Source: Marinoscillum furvescens DSM 4134 (GTDB lineage Bacteria > Bacteroidota > Bacteroidia > Cytophagales > Cyclobacteriaceae). From it: DNA of 58,247 bases. Positions 47,462-56,430 of the stretch are shown piece by piece (position 1 is the stretch's first letter; each line of letters opens with the position of its first letter). The notes under the pieces were generated by a model that saw nothing but the letters and a program-made list of their open reading frames with translations, ran no database searches and was not told the origin of the DNA. The stretch is from the NCBI RefSeq assembly GCF_003386095.1, contig NZ_QREG01000029.1, forward strand, positions 1 through 58,247, given 5' to 3'. The position numbers were made by a program, and so were the translations under genes.

Positions 47462-49234
47462 TTGAACAACCAGCAAATACATATTTTATACCTAGAAGAC
47501 AATGAGAATGATGTACTTCTCCTGGAGCGTGTCCTGAAAAAATCCAACTTATCATTTAAGCTCACACATATTTCCTCCCGTGAGGAACTCGTCGAAAAGC
47601 TGCAAAACAAGCAGCAACCTGACCTGATTATATCTGATTTCAATCTCAACGGAATTACAGGAGCAGATGCGTTGCAGATCGTAAGAGCCACAGACCCGGT
47701 GGTTCCATTTTTGTTTTTGTCGGGTACGCTCGGTGAAGAGCGAGCCGTTGACCTCATGCGCAAAGGGGCTAATGACTACATCCTCAAAGGTCATGATGCA
47801 CGTATACCACGCACCATTCTGCGTCTGCTGCAGGAGGCCGAAAACAGGCGCATACAGCTAAGCAACGCAGATGAACTCGTACAGAAAAACGCCATCCTTC
47901 AGACCATTATGGAAAGCGTTGTTGATTTGCTATTCCTCAAGGACGAAAACAGACGATACATTACGTTCAACAAATCTTTTGCTCAACATTTCAACCTCGA
48001 ACTGAAAGACGCTCAGGGTAAAACAGATGAAGAGCTGTTTCGCTATGATTTTGTATACACCTCACGAGAGTCGGACAATTACGTATTGAAGTACAACTCC
48101 AGAATTCTTTTCGAAACCGAATATGCAAACAGCCACGGGGAGCGGGTAATCATGGAAACGCTCAAAACTCCGCTACATTCCGTAAAGGGCATGAAACGCG
48201 GAATAGTAGGTGTGAGTAGGGAAATCACCAGCAAGAAAAAACAAGAAGAACAACTCCGAAGAAAAGAACTCCTCCTTCATCAGTCCGAAATTCAGACGAA
48301 ATCAGGGAGTTTTGAACTGCAAGTCAAACAAAAAGTAATTCACTGCTCAGATCAGTTTTTGGAAATCCTGGGCTTTGAAACAAAAAAAAACAAGCTCCCA
48401 TTTTCGGCATTTATCAACAGGGTGTTTGAAGCTGAGCGCGACATAGTACGTGAAGCCATACAAGAAGCCGTTAGAAACCAGGAAGTCTTCGAAATGGAGC
48501 ATAGATGTCTGGCCAAGTGGAGCAATGATATCATCTACTGCCGCACCTCTATGAAGCCCGATGTAAACTCCTATGAAAACACCATCTACTATGGCACGAT
48601 AGTAGACATTACCGAAGAGCGGACAAACAAAAATGCCATCCTGGATGCTCAGGAAAACGAAAGGCGTCTCATAGCCGCAGATCTACATGATAGCCTCACA
48701 CAAAAACTAGTAGCCGCCAGCATGTACCTTTCGTCGATGAGTAAAGACAACCTACGCATTGACCGGGTAGAGACAGCAGACGATCTGATTAGATCTGCAT
48801 TGGAGGAAACCCGGCGACTGAGCAGAAACCTCTCCTTACATTCCATGGAAAACATGGGGCTAAAAAATTCATTACTGGACATCATCGAGTCATTCCCTGC
48901 TGAAATCCATATAGATTACAAATTCGATTTTGAGGAAGAGGATATCACCACCGAAATCACCATGAACATCTACCGGATCATACAGGAAGCCCTGGCCAAT
49001 GTAATGAAATATGCAAAAGCCAATAATGTTCACCTCAGCATAGAAAGATCAGGCTCTGCTCTGCTATGTGTGCTATCTGACGATGGTATCGGCTTTGACC
49101 TCAGCCTGGAAGCTACACAGGGCAATGGGCTCAAAAACATCCGCCAAAGAGTAGCTAAATGCAATGGCATATTGAACCTTCAGTCTGAGCCAGGAACAGG
49201 AACTCGCTTTGAAATTTTAGTGCCCCGCAAATAA
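47462..49234 (+). CDS. Receiver-PAS-PAS histidine kinase (HisKA_3, NarL-type)
   Basis: 590 residues. Receiver domain 1-125 (Asp59 in LIISDFNLNG, Lys109), PAS (about 140-255), second PAS (about 275-385), HisKA_3 with His409 (ERRLIAADLHDSLTQKLVAA, given as ERRLIAADLHD and SLTQKLVAA) and HATPase_c (about 495-588; NGLKNIRQRV, GTGTRFEI). The start is TTG at 47462, 16 nt after the stop of the Rcp1-like gene, so it probably belongs to the same operon, and its receiver could take phosphate from the kinase at 44.6 kb. A LuxR-type regulator, the usual partner of HisKA_3 kinases, is absent. Confidence 0.9.
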   Translation: MNNQQIHILYLEDNENDVLLLERVLKKSNLSFKLTHISSREELVEKLQNKQQPDLIISDFNLNGITGADALQIVRATDPVVPFLFLSGTLGEERAVDLMRKGANDYILKGHDARIPRTILRLLQEAENRRIQLSNADELVQKNAILQTIMESVVDLLFLKDENRRYITFNKSFAQHFNLELKDAQGKTDEELFRYDFVYTSRESDNYVLKYNSRILFETEYANSHGERVIMETLKTPLHSVKGMKRGIVGVSREITSKKKQEEQLRRKELLLHQSEIQTKSGSFELQVKQKVIHCSDQFLEILGFETKKNKLPFSAFINRVFEAERDIVREAIQEAVRNQEVFEMEHRCLAKWSNDIIYCRTSMKPDVNSYENTIYYGTIVDITEERTNKNAILDAQENERRLIAADLHDSLTQKLVAASMYLSSMSKDNLRIDRVETADDLIRSALEETRRLSRNLSLHSMENMGLKNSLLDIIESFPAEIHIDYKFDFEEEDITTEITMNIYRIIQEALANVMKYAKANNVHLSIERSGSALLCVLSDDGIGFDLSLEATQGNGLKNIRQRVAKCNGILNLQSEPGTGTRFEILVPRK

Positions 49235-49239
49235 TTTTT

Positions 49240-49255
49240 TATATCATTTGATATA
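49240..49255 (+). promoter_or_regulatory. Palindromic site A (TATATCA-TT-TGATATA)
   Basis: 7-bp arms with a 2-nt centre, 5 nt after the kinase stop codon. Core TATCATTTGATA. It matches site B in 11 of 12 core bases. There is no T-run, so it is not a normal terminator. Confidence 0.55.
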
Positions 49256-49287
49256 GTTGTTAAGTTTAAATTACTTTTCTTTGAGAA

Positions 49288-49309
49288 AATACTATCAATT
49301 GATAGTATT
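49288..49309 (+). promoter_or_regulatory. Palindromic site B (perfect 22-bp dyad, core TATCAATTGATA)
   Basis: AATACTATCAA followed directly by its exact complement. Centre-to-centre distance to site A is 51 bp, close to five helical turns. It lies 22 nt before the ATG of the 62-residue gene, so it is a likely operator. Confidence 0.6.
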
Positions 49310-49331
49310 CAAATAACAATTGATTGCCGAA

Positions 49332-49520
49332 ATGGAAGGATACATTTGGTATAATAAAGAATTTTTTGGTGGCAAAAAGGAAGATTATGAAGCTTTCTGC
49401 ATGGCTCATGAAGACACTAAGTTCATCATGAAATATTTTGCCACGTCCACCAAGCAGCTATCTGAAATCGCCAACAACCTCAACAACTCCAACGTTGCAA
49501 GAGAGCTTAAGCATGCTTAA
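49332..49520 (+). CDS. Hypothetical 62-residue protein
   Basis: Not recognised. Starts MEGYIWYNKEFFGG from the ATG at 49332 (a TTG 4 codons earlier is also open). Small, soluble, mixed charge, helical in the second half (TKQLSEIANNLNNSNVA), no signal peptide and no cysteine motif (one Cys). Two matching palindromes lie directly upstream, which favours a real, regulated gene. It sits alone between the kinase operon and yebC. Confidence 0.55.
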   Translation: MEGYIWYNKEFFGGKKEDYEAFCMAHEDTKFIMKYFATSTKQLSEIANNLNNSNVARELKHA

Positions 49521-49594
49521 AAGCCTCTAGAATCTCCTTCAGACCTTTCCTATCAGAGTTATCTTCTAAAACAGGTAAAATTCAACCATAGGCT

Positions 49595-49624
49595 ATTGCA
49601 AAATGTAGCTTATTTCTATTTTTG
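49595..49624 (+). promoter_or_regulatory. Promoter of yebC (ATTG-N18-TATTTTTG)
   Basis: ATTG (49595-49598) and TATTTTTG (49617-49624) are 18 nt apart, one base from the TTTG consensus. The ATG follows 24 nt later. Confidence 0.65.
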
Positions 49625-49647
49625 TCGCACCAAAAACGTTTTCGACT

Positions 49648-50358
49648 ATGGGAAGAGCATTTGAATACCGAAGAGCAGCCAAAGAAGCAAGATGGGATAA
49701 AATGTCCAAACTGTTTCCAAAACTTGCCAAAGCCATCACAGTAGCTGTAAAAGAAGGCGGCTCAGATCCGGAAATGAATGCTAAGCTGCGTACGGCCATT
49801 CAAAATGCCAAGGCACAAAACATGCCTAAAGACAACATCGAAAACGCTATCAAACGCGCTAGCGGAAGTGATGCAGCAGAGTATACAGAAGTAACATACG
49901 AAGGCAAAGGACCACATGGTGTTTTGGTATTTGTAGAATGTGCTACAGACAATACCACACGTACGGTAGCCAATGTAAAATCATACTTCAACAAAGCCGG
50001 TGGAGGCGTAGTACCCAATGGCTCACTAGAGTTTATGTTCAACAGAAAGGCGGTTTTTGAAATGGAAAAACCTGAAGGCGTTGACCTGGAAGAACTGGAA
50101 CTGGAACTTATAGACGCTGGCCTTGAGGAAATAGAAGTGAATCAGGACATGATCTACCTGTATGCTGATTACACCAATTTTGGATCACTCTCCAAAGCCC
50201 TGGAAGACAAAAATCTGGATGTTAAGAAAGCCAACCTTCAGCGCATCCCCACCTCGCCGGTGGAGTTTTCTGACGAGCAAATGGAAGAAATAGAAAAAAT
50301 GCTGGACAAGATCGAAGACGATGATGATGTCCAGGCAGTCTTCACCAATATCGCCTAG
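49648..50358 (+). CDS. YebC/PmpR-family protein (TACO1-like)
   Basis: 236 residues. Starts [20 protein letters not shown], the family signature, and contains [16 protein letters not shown] (about 58-73), [19 protein letters not shown] (about 83-101) and [17 protein letters not shown]. YebC proteins were first called transcription regulators; recent work on the family links them to helping ribosomes at proline-rich stretches. It has its own promoter and overlaps the convergent six-PAS kinase by 4 nt. Confidence 0.95.
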   Translation: MGRAFEYRRAAKEARWDKMSKLFPKLAKAITVAVKEGGSDPEMNAKLRTAIQNAKAQNMPKDNIENAIKRASGSDAAEYTEVTYEGKGPHGVLVFVECATDNTTRTVANVKSYFNKAGGGVVPNGSLEFMFNRKAVFEMEKPEGVDLEELELELIDAGLEEIEVNQDMIYLYADYTNFGSLSKALEDKNLDVKKANLQRIPTSPVEFSDEQMEEIEKMLDKIEDDDDVQAVFTNIA

Positions 50359-53222
50359 TCAATAGCTTTAACTTTGAGCTCTACCATGACCATGGTGCCC
50401 TGAGCACCACTATTCACTTCAAAGTGAGCACCTATAGAGGTGGCACGGTTTTTCATACTGGTGAGCCCAAACGTCTTGTCTGTGGTGGTCTTAAACACGT
50501 CAAACCCCACCCCATTGTCTTCCACAGTGAGGGTCAACAGCCCGTCCTTCAACGTCAAGTTGACATGTACCTCGGAGGCTTTGGAGTATTTGATCACGTT
50601 GTTGCAGCTCTCCTGCAAAATCCTGTAAAGACTCAGCTCCACTGTGCCGGGCAGCCGCTCATTGGTCAGGTTGGTCATGTAAAAAAAATCGATATTGGAG
50701 GCCCTGCGCATGGTATTTACGAGTGTTTCGGTAGCTGCCGCTATACCAAAATCCTCTACAGCAGCAGGCATCAAATCATAGGACACCGACCGTGACTCCA
50801 TCAATCCTTCGTCCAAAAACTTCAAGCCCACATCAAAATTTCTCCGAATATTTTCACCTAGCTCGTCCACCCGGTGAGCAATGGATTCCAGGTTCATTTT
50901 GGCGGTGATCAACAGCTGCTGCACACTGTCATGTAGCTCCTGGGCTATTCGCTTCCGTTGCTTATCTTCAGCGTTGATCGTAGCAGCTATAATTTGCTCC
51001 TGCGTCTGAATTTCCCGTGTCACATCCCGAAAAGTTGCCTCCACAATGTGCTTCCCGTTTTCACTTTGTAGGGCCGCATAAAAATTGGCGATAATCTGCT
51101 CTCCGTCTTTGCGCCGCAACTCCAATCTCACATTTTCCAACTCCTTTTGTTGCATTAATTCTGAGCGGAAATACTTCAGGTTCACGGATGGCTCATTGGC
51201 TATTTTACTAAAATTTCTCCCGATCAGTTGTGATGGAATCCGATATCCTAACATTGTAGCGGCAGCAGGGTTGGCATTGAGAATTATACCCTCAGGGTCT
51301 ACCATGAGATAGCCATCTTTTATGCTTTCAAATATGCGTCTGTACTTGCGTTCGCTTTGCTCCAGGCGCTGACGTGCCCGCACCTGGCTGGTTTCATCTA
51401 TGTGTATCCCCACTATTTTGATAGGCTTACCCTGCTCATTGCGCTCTACAGACCCCTGCGCATGAATATGGCGAATCTCCCCATTTCTGTTGATCCGGTA
51501 GTTGTTTTCAAACCGATCAGCATTGTCATACTCTCGGTTATATTCACCCCGCAGCTTTCGCCTATCCTGGGGAATCACACATTGCAAAAACTCCGACAAA
51601 TTACCTACGTGTGGCTCTGGAGGTAAACCAAAAATCTCTGCTGATTTGCGATCCCAATAGTTGATATCACGTGGTATATCATAGATAAAAAAACCAGCAT
51701 TGGCACCAGATATCGCCAGTGCGAATTGCTTATTTGCCAGACTAAGTCGTGCATTGGTGGTGAGCTCAGAGGTAATATCATAAAAGATCCCAATGAGGCC
51801 CATCACTCGATCATTCGAATTAAAGAAAGTGCTCTTATGAAGCTTAATGGTTCGCTTCTTCTCCCCCACCAGCACCTCGGTTTCCGTCACAGAGTCTTTG
51901 AGGGTGCCAAACAGCATGAGCTTATCCGTCTTGGTCAGCTTTTCCGTCTCCTCAAAGTTTACCACAGCATATAGCGACTGCCCAATGATACGATGCCTGC
52001 TCAATCCTACAAACTCACAAAACGCCTGGTTCACCTGTCTCACCTGACCATTGGTATCCGTAAAAAAGAACGGATTTGGAATGGTATCAATAATCGCCTT
52101 TTGCTTGGCTTCATTGTTTAGCGCTTTTTGTTTGGCCTTTACCTCCTCTGTGATATCCTGAATGGTTCCAAAAACCACTTGCGAATCTTCATACTTTGGG
52201 TCCACATTTACTTCTACCCATTTCTGATTCCATCCAGCAATTATTCGGTGCACATATTGTCCGGGCTTTGGCAGTTCTCCCTTGGCCCAGTTTATATGAT
52301 CCGGATTGATAAACACCTCAAACGTAGGCATATCCAGCCGGGTATCTGGAGGCAGTTCACAGATTTGGTACACTTCGTCTGACACTTCAAAAACTCCCGC
52401 CTGTTTGGAAAGCGTCCAGTGCCCCAGCTTAGTGATGCGCTCTGCCCTGGTGAGTAGCCGATGGCTCACTTCCAGCTCATGCTTTTGCCTGCGGAGCATC
52501 ATTGCCTGTTCCTCTGTGGCAGTAATGTCCTGAAACACACCCTGTATGAGCTTTTCTTTGCCAGAAACTATCCTCTCAGAAATAAAGCGGACCCGAACCC
52601 AAATTTGGTTACCCTCATAGGTACGCATTCTGGTAGTGACTGGCTGTCCTGCGGCAGTAGCCTGGCTAAAGCTCGCCACCAAATAAGCGAAATCCCCTTC
52701 ATCAAACAAACCATCCACATTGTCAGCACGAAGTACATATCCTTCAGGTAGTTGTAGGAGGGACCGAGCAGATTCACTCAGCCAAAAGTCTTGTGTTTGT
52801 TCGTTGTAACTCCAGGAATTGAGACTGGAAAAGTCCATGACATTTTCAAGGTCTTCGCCAGACCAACCATGAAATTCTCCTGACTTATAGACTACCAGTA
52901 CCTGATCAGATGAAGGTGTGAGTAGTAGTTCTCCAATACGATGAGGGTCTGAACTGAGCATACATGGGATAGACTGCTGTGTTAGCTTGCCTGATGTAAG
53001 GCTGTCGATAGCTTCACGTACCAATCCCATCCTTAGGCTAGTGCCGTCTAAGCTATACAGCAAAAGCATCAGTTCCTCCAGGGTATTCCCTTCTGTGAGG
53101 CCCAATGTACTTCTGCCGGCTTCATTGATATATGTCAATTGCTCGTCAGTCCCAAACTTCATTATAAAGTCCGAGCTGAGACCTGCCAGATACTCAAAGT
53201 CCTGGCACTGCTGGCTGTTCAA
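50355..53222 (-). CDS. Six-PAS sensor histidine kinase (HisKA_3, NarL-type), cytoplasmic
   Basis: 955 residues with no transmembrane segment. PAS/PAC modules at about 8-112, 125-240, 265-365, 372-488, 495-615 and 625-740, most with a PAC ending (e.g. [60 protein letters not shown]). HisKA_3 holds His764 ([13 protein letters not shown]) and the HATPase domain has [19 protein letters not shown] and [10 protein letters not shown]. The start is TTG at 53220-53222; a TAGATTTG -7 element lies 33 nt upstream and no in-frame ATG fits the first PAS. No response regulator is adjacent. Confidence 0.9.
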   Translation of the reverse strand: MNSQQCQDFEYLAGLSSDFIMKFGTDEQLTYINEAGRSTLGLTEGNTLEELMLLLYSLDGTSLRMGLVREAIDSLTSGKLTQQSIPCMLSSDPHRIGELLLTPSSDQVLVVYKSGEFHGWSGEDLENVMDFSSLNSWSYNEQTQDFWLSESARSLLQLPEGYVLRADNVDGLFDEGDFAYLVASFSQATAAGQPVTTRMRTYEGNQIWVRVRFISERIVSGKEKLIQGVFQDITATEEQAMMLRRQKHELEVSHRLLTRAERITKLGHWTLSKQAGVFEVSDEVYQICELPPDTRLDMPTFEVFINPDHINWAKGELPKPGQYVHRIIAGWNQKWVEVNVDPKYEDSQVVFGTIQDITEEVKAKQKALNNEAKQKAIIDTIPNPFFFTDTNGQVRQVNQAFCEFVGLSRHRIIGQSLYAVVNFEETEKLTKTDKLMLFGTLKDSVTETEVLVGEKKRTIKLHKSTFFNSNDRVMGLIGIFYDITSELTTNARLSLANKQFALAISGANAGFFIYDIPRDINYWDRKSAEIFGLPPEPHVGNLSEFLQCVIPQDRRKLRGEYNREYDNADRFENNYRINRNGEIRHIHAQGSVERNEQGKPIKIVGIHIDETSQVRARQRLEQSERKYRRIFESIKDGYLMVDPEGIILNANPAAATMLGYRIPSQLIGRNFSKIANEPSVNLKYFRSELMQQKELENVRLELRRKDGEQIIANFYAALQSENGKHIVEATFRDVTREIQTQEQIIAATINAEDKQRKRIAQELHDSVQQLLITAKMNLESIAHRVDELGENIRRNFDVGLKFLDEGLMESRSVSYDLMPAAVEDFGIAAATETLVNTMRRASNIDFFYMTNLTNERLPGTVELSLYRILQESCNNVIKYSKASEVHVNLTLKDGLLTLTVEDNGVGFDVFKTTTDKTFGLTSMKNRATSIGAHFEVNSGAQGTMVMVELKVKAID

Positions 53223-53254
53223 AATCCCTGGTTTTAATTGCTGGTTAAGTATTA

Positions 53255-53262
53255 CAAATCTA
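53255..53262 (-). promoter_or_regulatory. -7 element TAGATTTG for the six-PAS kinase
   Basis: TAnnTTTG match on the minus strand, 33 nt before the TTG start at 53222. No TTTG at -33. Confidence 0.5.
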
Positions 53263-53388
53263 AGTCAATCGAAAGGTAAAAAAGTTGCCTGCAGGCGAAT
53301 TTCGAAAGACTCTTAAAAAAGTTATGGATTTCGGAGAAACAATCCAACTACCTAAGCACTTAACTATAAAAGGAACAACAAACTTATT

Positions 53389-53607
53389 ATGCTTATGGGT
53401 ATCTGGAAAACAATTTTCTGCACTTGCGCACTGATAATAGGATTCTCTGCATGCAATTCCAACAGAACCAACACAGAAGCAGACCGTGAAGCCACCTACA
53501 CACAAGATGGCAAAGAGATCAATCCCACCGAGGGTGAAGGTGAAGGTACTGCCGGCAAAAAATACATGGAAACTACAGATGGAGATAGCGCACGAGTGGA
53601 GCAATAG
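53389..53607 (+). CDS. Small lipoprotein, unknown function
   Basis: 72 residues. Signal peptide with lipobox FSAC (Cys22), then a short hydrophilic, acidic tail rich in Thr, Glu and Gly (NPTEGEGEGTAG). Starts at ATG 53389 or two codons later. Its stop is one base from the stop of the convergent 150-residue gene. Likely an anchored small surface or periplasmic lipoprotein. Confidence 0.65.
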   Translation: MLMGIWKTIFCTCALIIGFSACNSNRTNTEADREATYTQDGKEINPTEGEGEGTAGKKYMETTDGDSARVEQ

Positions 53608-53608
53608 A

Positions 53609-54061
53609 TCACACCGCTATAGCCTGTCGGCCGGCCTCTTCCAACACATACTTCCGGCAACTATCCAGCTCATCTGCAGGCATTTGCGATAGTGATTTTG
53701 TGAGCGCTTGAGGCACCTGTTTTCCTTCAGAGTCCCACCATTCTTGCCCCCACTGCTGAGCGAGTACGGTATCCACATCAAAGAAGTGGATGTAACTATC
53801 TCCTATCACCCAGGGTTTGTCTTCACCTACATACTTTTGAAGTAGCATCTCGCGAATCCGCTGTGCAGTAGCATCCTTACTTTTGAAGTATGCTTCGGTG
53901 TAGCTAAGCGTTTCAGGCTCAGCCATTACATTGTTCCAAAACTTTTGAGACCTCAACAGGTCGGCAGCACCGATCAAAAAGACCGTGGAGCGATCTAAAG
54001 GCATACCCGATAGTGCACAGTTTGCAGCAAATTTCTTTTTCTTTTTAAACAGATTAAGCAT
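53609..54061 (-). CDS. Hypothetical 150-residue protein
   Basis: Not recognised. Begins MLNLFKKKKKFAANCALSG, a basic start without a hydrophobic stretch, so cytosolic. NCALSGMPLDRSTVFLIG and HFFDVDTVLAQQWGQEWW are the most distinctive segments; the tail DELDSCRKYVLEEAGRQ is helical. Three cysteines do not form a known motif. It lies between an OxyR-type regulator gene (upstream, same strand, 78 nt) and the convergent small lipoprotein. Confidence 0.65.
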   Translation of the reverse strand: MLNLFKKKKKFAANCALSGMPLDRSTVFLIGAADLLRSQKFWNNVMAEPETLSYTEAYFKSKDATAQRIREMLLQKYVGEDKPWVIGDSYIHFFDVDTVLAQQWGQEWWDSEGKQVPQALTKSLSQMPADELDSCRKYVLEEAGRQAIAV

Positions 54062-54139
54062 GGTGTATTTGAGTAGTTGACCTATCTAGTGTACTCTCCA
54101 TTCACCAAAAGGTTACTCCACTCATGTAAAAGGCGTCAC

Positions 54140-55081
54140 CTAAATCCCTTTTATCTGAGGGTCTACAATCTCATAATTGCTGGCTGAAAGCATGTGTTTG
54201 GGGATGTTTCTACACACATACTCTCCCAGTTTGGCTACAAATCGCTGCTTGTCATAGTTTTTGGTCATAATCATGCTAATCTCCCTCGCCTTGGGGGTAT
54301 CGCTTATCGGCAGCACACGCTCTTCCTGGTCCTCATCCAGACTCAGCATACTCAATTCTGGCAAAATGGTCATCCCTCCTTTGGTATCCACTATTCTTAT
54401 CAGAGCGTCAATAGAATTGCTGCGATACACAAAACGCTTATCCGCTCTGATCTTATTCAGATCACAAAAATCATTGATCTGATCTCTGAAGCAGTTGCCT
54501 TCATTGAGCAGCCATAGCTCATCATAGGATATATCCTGAAGGTCTACATGAGCCTTACCATTGGTGTGTTCTGCAGAGTATAGAAAGAAGCGCTCATAAA
54601 AAAGTGGCTCAAACACAATACCCGGCACTGAAATAGGCGTAGATATAAGCCCCACATCCAAGCTACCATCTCGCACTCCTGCCACCACATTTTCAGTGGT
54701 GAGCTCGTGAATATCGAGGTAAAAGTCCGGAAAATCCTTTTGCAAATCACTACTAAACAACGGCACTAAAAACGGCGCCAGTGTAGGAATGATCCCTACT
54801 TTTAAGCGGTCTTTATAGTGCTGCCCCAGACCTTTTGAAAAATCTACAAGTCGCTTAGCATCCGTAAGCACTTGCTGAGAGCGCTCCAAAAAATGCTGCC
54901 CATCTCGCGTGACCTCTATCGGATTGGTATTGCGGTTAAAAAGCTGTACACCGATCTCTGTCTCAAGCTTTTTGATCTGAGTACTAAGCGCTGGTTGAGT
55001 GATGCCTAGTCGCTCTGCTGCTTTATTAAAACTACCATTTCGCTGCAACGCCAGCGCGTATTCCAATTGCTGCAATGTCAT
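54140..55081 (-). CDS. oxyR: LysR-family hydrogen peroxide sensor, OxyR type
   Basis: 313 residues. N-terminal LysR helix-turn-helix (1-60; LGITQPALSTQIKKLE) and a substrate-type regulatory domain (about 91-300). The peroxide-sensing pair is kept: Cys197 in EGNCFRDQ and Cys206 in DFC, nine residues apart as Cys199/Cys208 in E. coli OxyR. It should therefore activate antioxidant genes when oxidised. No catalase or peroxidase lies next to it. An ATTGAT-N11-ATCAAT dyad 8 nt before its start suggests autoregulation. Confidence 0.92.
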   Translation of the reverse strand: MTLQQLEYALALQRNGSFNKAAERLGITQPALSTQIKKLETEIGVQLFNRNTNPIEVTRDGQHFLERSQQVLTDAKRLVDFSKGLGQHYKDRLKVGIIPTLAPFLVPLFSSDLQKDFPDFYLDIHELTTENVVAGVRDGSLDVGLISTPISVPGIVFEPLFYERFFLYSAEHTNGKAHVDLQDISYDELWLLNEGNCFRDQINDFCDLNKIRADKRFVYRSNSIDALIRIVDTKGGMTILPELSMLSLDEDQEERVLPISDTPKAREISMIMTKNYDKQRFVAKLGEYVCRNIPKHMLSASNYEIVDPQIKGI

Positions 55082-55088
55082 AATTCAG

Positions 55089-55111
55089 ATTGATGAATGT
55101 TGCCAATCAAT
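55089..55111 (-). promoter_or_regulatory. LysR-type operator ATTGAT-N11-ATCAAT before oxyR
   Basis: Perfect 6-bp dyad around an 11-nt centre, containing the T-N11-A motif of LysR-type regulators (T at 55094, A at 55106). A third half-site ATCAAT lies at 55125-55130. It overlaps where oxyR transcription or translation starts. Confidence 0.55.
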
Positions 55112-55237
55112 AATTCGTAATTATATCAATCCTGGATTAAAATACGAAACCGTAGCAATGGAATATGGAAGAGGTTTTATCAAAAAAGCTTATATTTAGT
55201 GTATACCCATAGCTATAACCCAAAATTTTCGGCTGAC

Positions 55238-55789
55238 ATGAAACCCCTCAGATACCTCAGCATTCAGGGAAGTGCTGCCCCTACCTACTGGTTTAAACAC
55301 CACGATGCCCACAGCTTTAGAGCTCTGGTTGAATCTATAACAGTGAGCAACTGCTTACTGATTTCGTCCATTTATCGAACTGACATTTTTTACAGAGCCC
55401 ATACTGATAAAACAGACCTACTACTCAAAGTCTGGAGTGCTTATAAAAACATACCGTTTCACAATGAGGTGATCCACAAATTTGTAAGAGGAAGCAATGA
55501 TCAAGAATCCTTTGAATTTTATTTTGATACACTTTTTCACCTAATGCGTCATCCTGCACATTACCAGCGGTACAAGGAACGACTATCCGAAATACAGCTG
55601 GTAGAACCCGGAAACACCATTCTGACAGATCTCATGAAGTGCGACTTGCATCTTTCCAGAAGATATAAAAACCAGGAGGTAGCTTACAAAAGTTTGTCTG
55701 CAGGAAATGTACACACACTAGTAGCACCAGTATCGGCTAACTTACATCAGTTTGCTCTGGAGGCTATCAAACAATTACCCATAAACTAA
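55238..55789 (+). CDS. Hypothetical 183-residue protein
   Basis: Not recognised. From the ATG at 55238 (MKPLRYLSIQGSAAPTYWF); a GTG start 13 codons earlier is possible. Soluble, alpha/beta pattern, His- and Tyr-rich segments (FKHHDAHSFRALVESI, DTLFHLMRHPAHYQRYKERL). No signal peptide. Divergent from oxyR across 156 nt, so it could be an OxyR target, but no enzyme motif is visible. Confidence 0.6.
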   Translation: MKPLRYLSIQGSAAPTYWFKHHDAHSFRALVESITVSNCLLISSIYRTDIFYRAHTDKTDLLLKVWSAYKNIPFHNEVIHKFVRGSNDQESFEFYFDTLFHLMRHPAHYQRYKERLSEIQLVEPGNTILTDLMKCDLHLSRRYKNQEVAYKSLSAGNVHTLVAPVSANLHQFALEAIKQLPIN

Positions 55790-55867
55790 CCTTACTTTTT
55801 TGTGAAACCCTGGTCAGATTTGCAGAATATACTAACTTGACACAGGTTATAAAGAACAAAAAAGTCA

Positions 55868-56407
55868 ATGAAAACCCATTTAACCCTTAGCATCCTACTG
55901 CTGGCCGCGTTCACCGTGGCGAAGGCCCAACAATTTCCAGCTCTGGAAGGTGAAAACCTCAAACACCAGAGTGTAAACCTACCTGCCGATGTAAGCGGCA
56001 AGCATACGCTGGTAGGTATTGCCCTCTCCAAAAAATCTGAAAAATTTCTGAAAGGATGGTTTGACCCGGTGTACAACCAACTCATCAAAGAACCCGAATC
56101 AGGGACAATTTTCGAATTTGGTTTTGATGTGAACGTGTATTTTGTACCTATGCTCACAGGTGCTAAGCGCCCCGCATACAAAAAGGTGATGGACAAGGTG
56201 GAAAAAGACGTAGACCCCAAACTTCACCCTCATGTGCTGTTTTATAAGGGATCGCTGAGCACTTACAAAGACGCCTTGAAAATTGATAACAAAAACGTGC
56301 CCTATTTCTACCTGCTGGACGATACCGGCAAAATCATCTATGCCACCAAAGGCGCTTACAGCCGAGCCAAACTCCAGCGCATCATCGACGAACTTCCTTT
56401 TGACTAA
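55868..56407 (+). CDS. Secreted thioredoxin-fold-like protein
   Basis: 179 residues. Signal peptide 1-20 (ending VAKA). The body (QFPALEGENLKHQSVNLP, HTLVGIALSKKSEKFLKGW, VPYFYLLDDTGKIIYATKG) has the order of strands of a thioredoxin-like fold and ends YSRAKLQRIIDEL. It lacks any CxxC, so it is not an active thiol oxidoreductase. Its general look is near the Atp10-like thioredoxin-fold group. 23 nt upstream of murI. Confidence 0.6.
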   Translation: MKTHLTLSILLLAAFTVAKAQQFPALEGENLKHQSVNLPADVSGKHTLVGIALSKKSEKFLKGWFDPVYNQLIKEPESGTIFEFGFDVNVYFVPMLTGAKRPAYKKVMDKVEKDVDPKLHPHVLFYKGSLSTYKDALKIDNKNVPYFYLLDDTGKIIYATKGAYSRAKLQRIIDELPFD

Positions 56408-56430
56408 ACCCCTAAAAGTAACCAGCTATT

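Noticed and set aside
47323-47763. 146-codon minus-strand frame over the receiver domains
   Set aside because: Shadow of two receiver-domain genes with intact Asp and Lys residues.
53260-53604. 114-codon minus-strand frame over the small lipoprotein
   Set aside because: The plus-strand frame has a proper signal peptide and lipobox; the minus frame looks like random composition.
55792-56220. 142-codon minus-strand frame opposite the thioredoxin-fold-like gene
   Set aside because: The plus-strand gene has a signal peptide and ordered strands; the minus frame is rich in Ser and Phe without motif.
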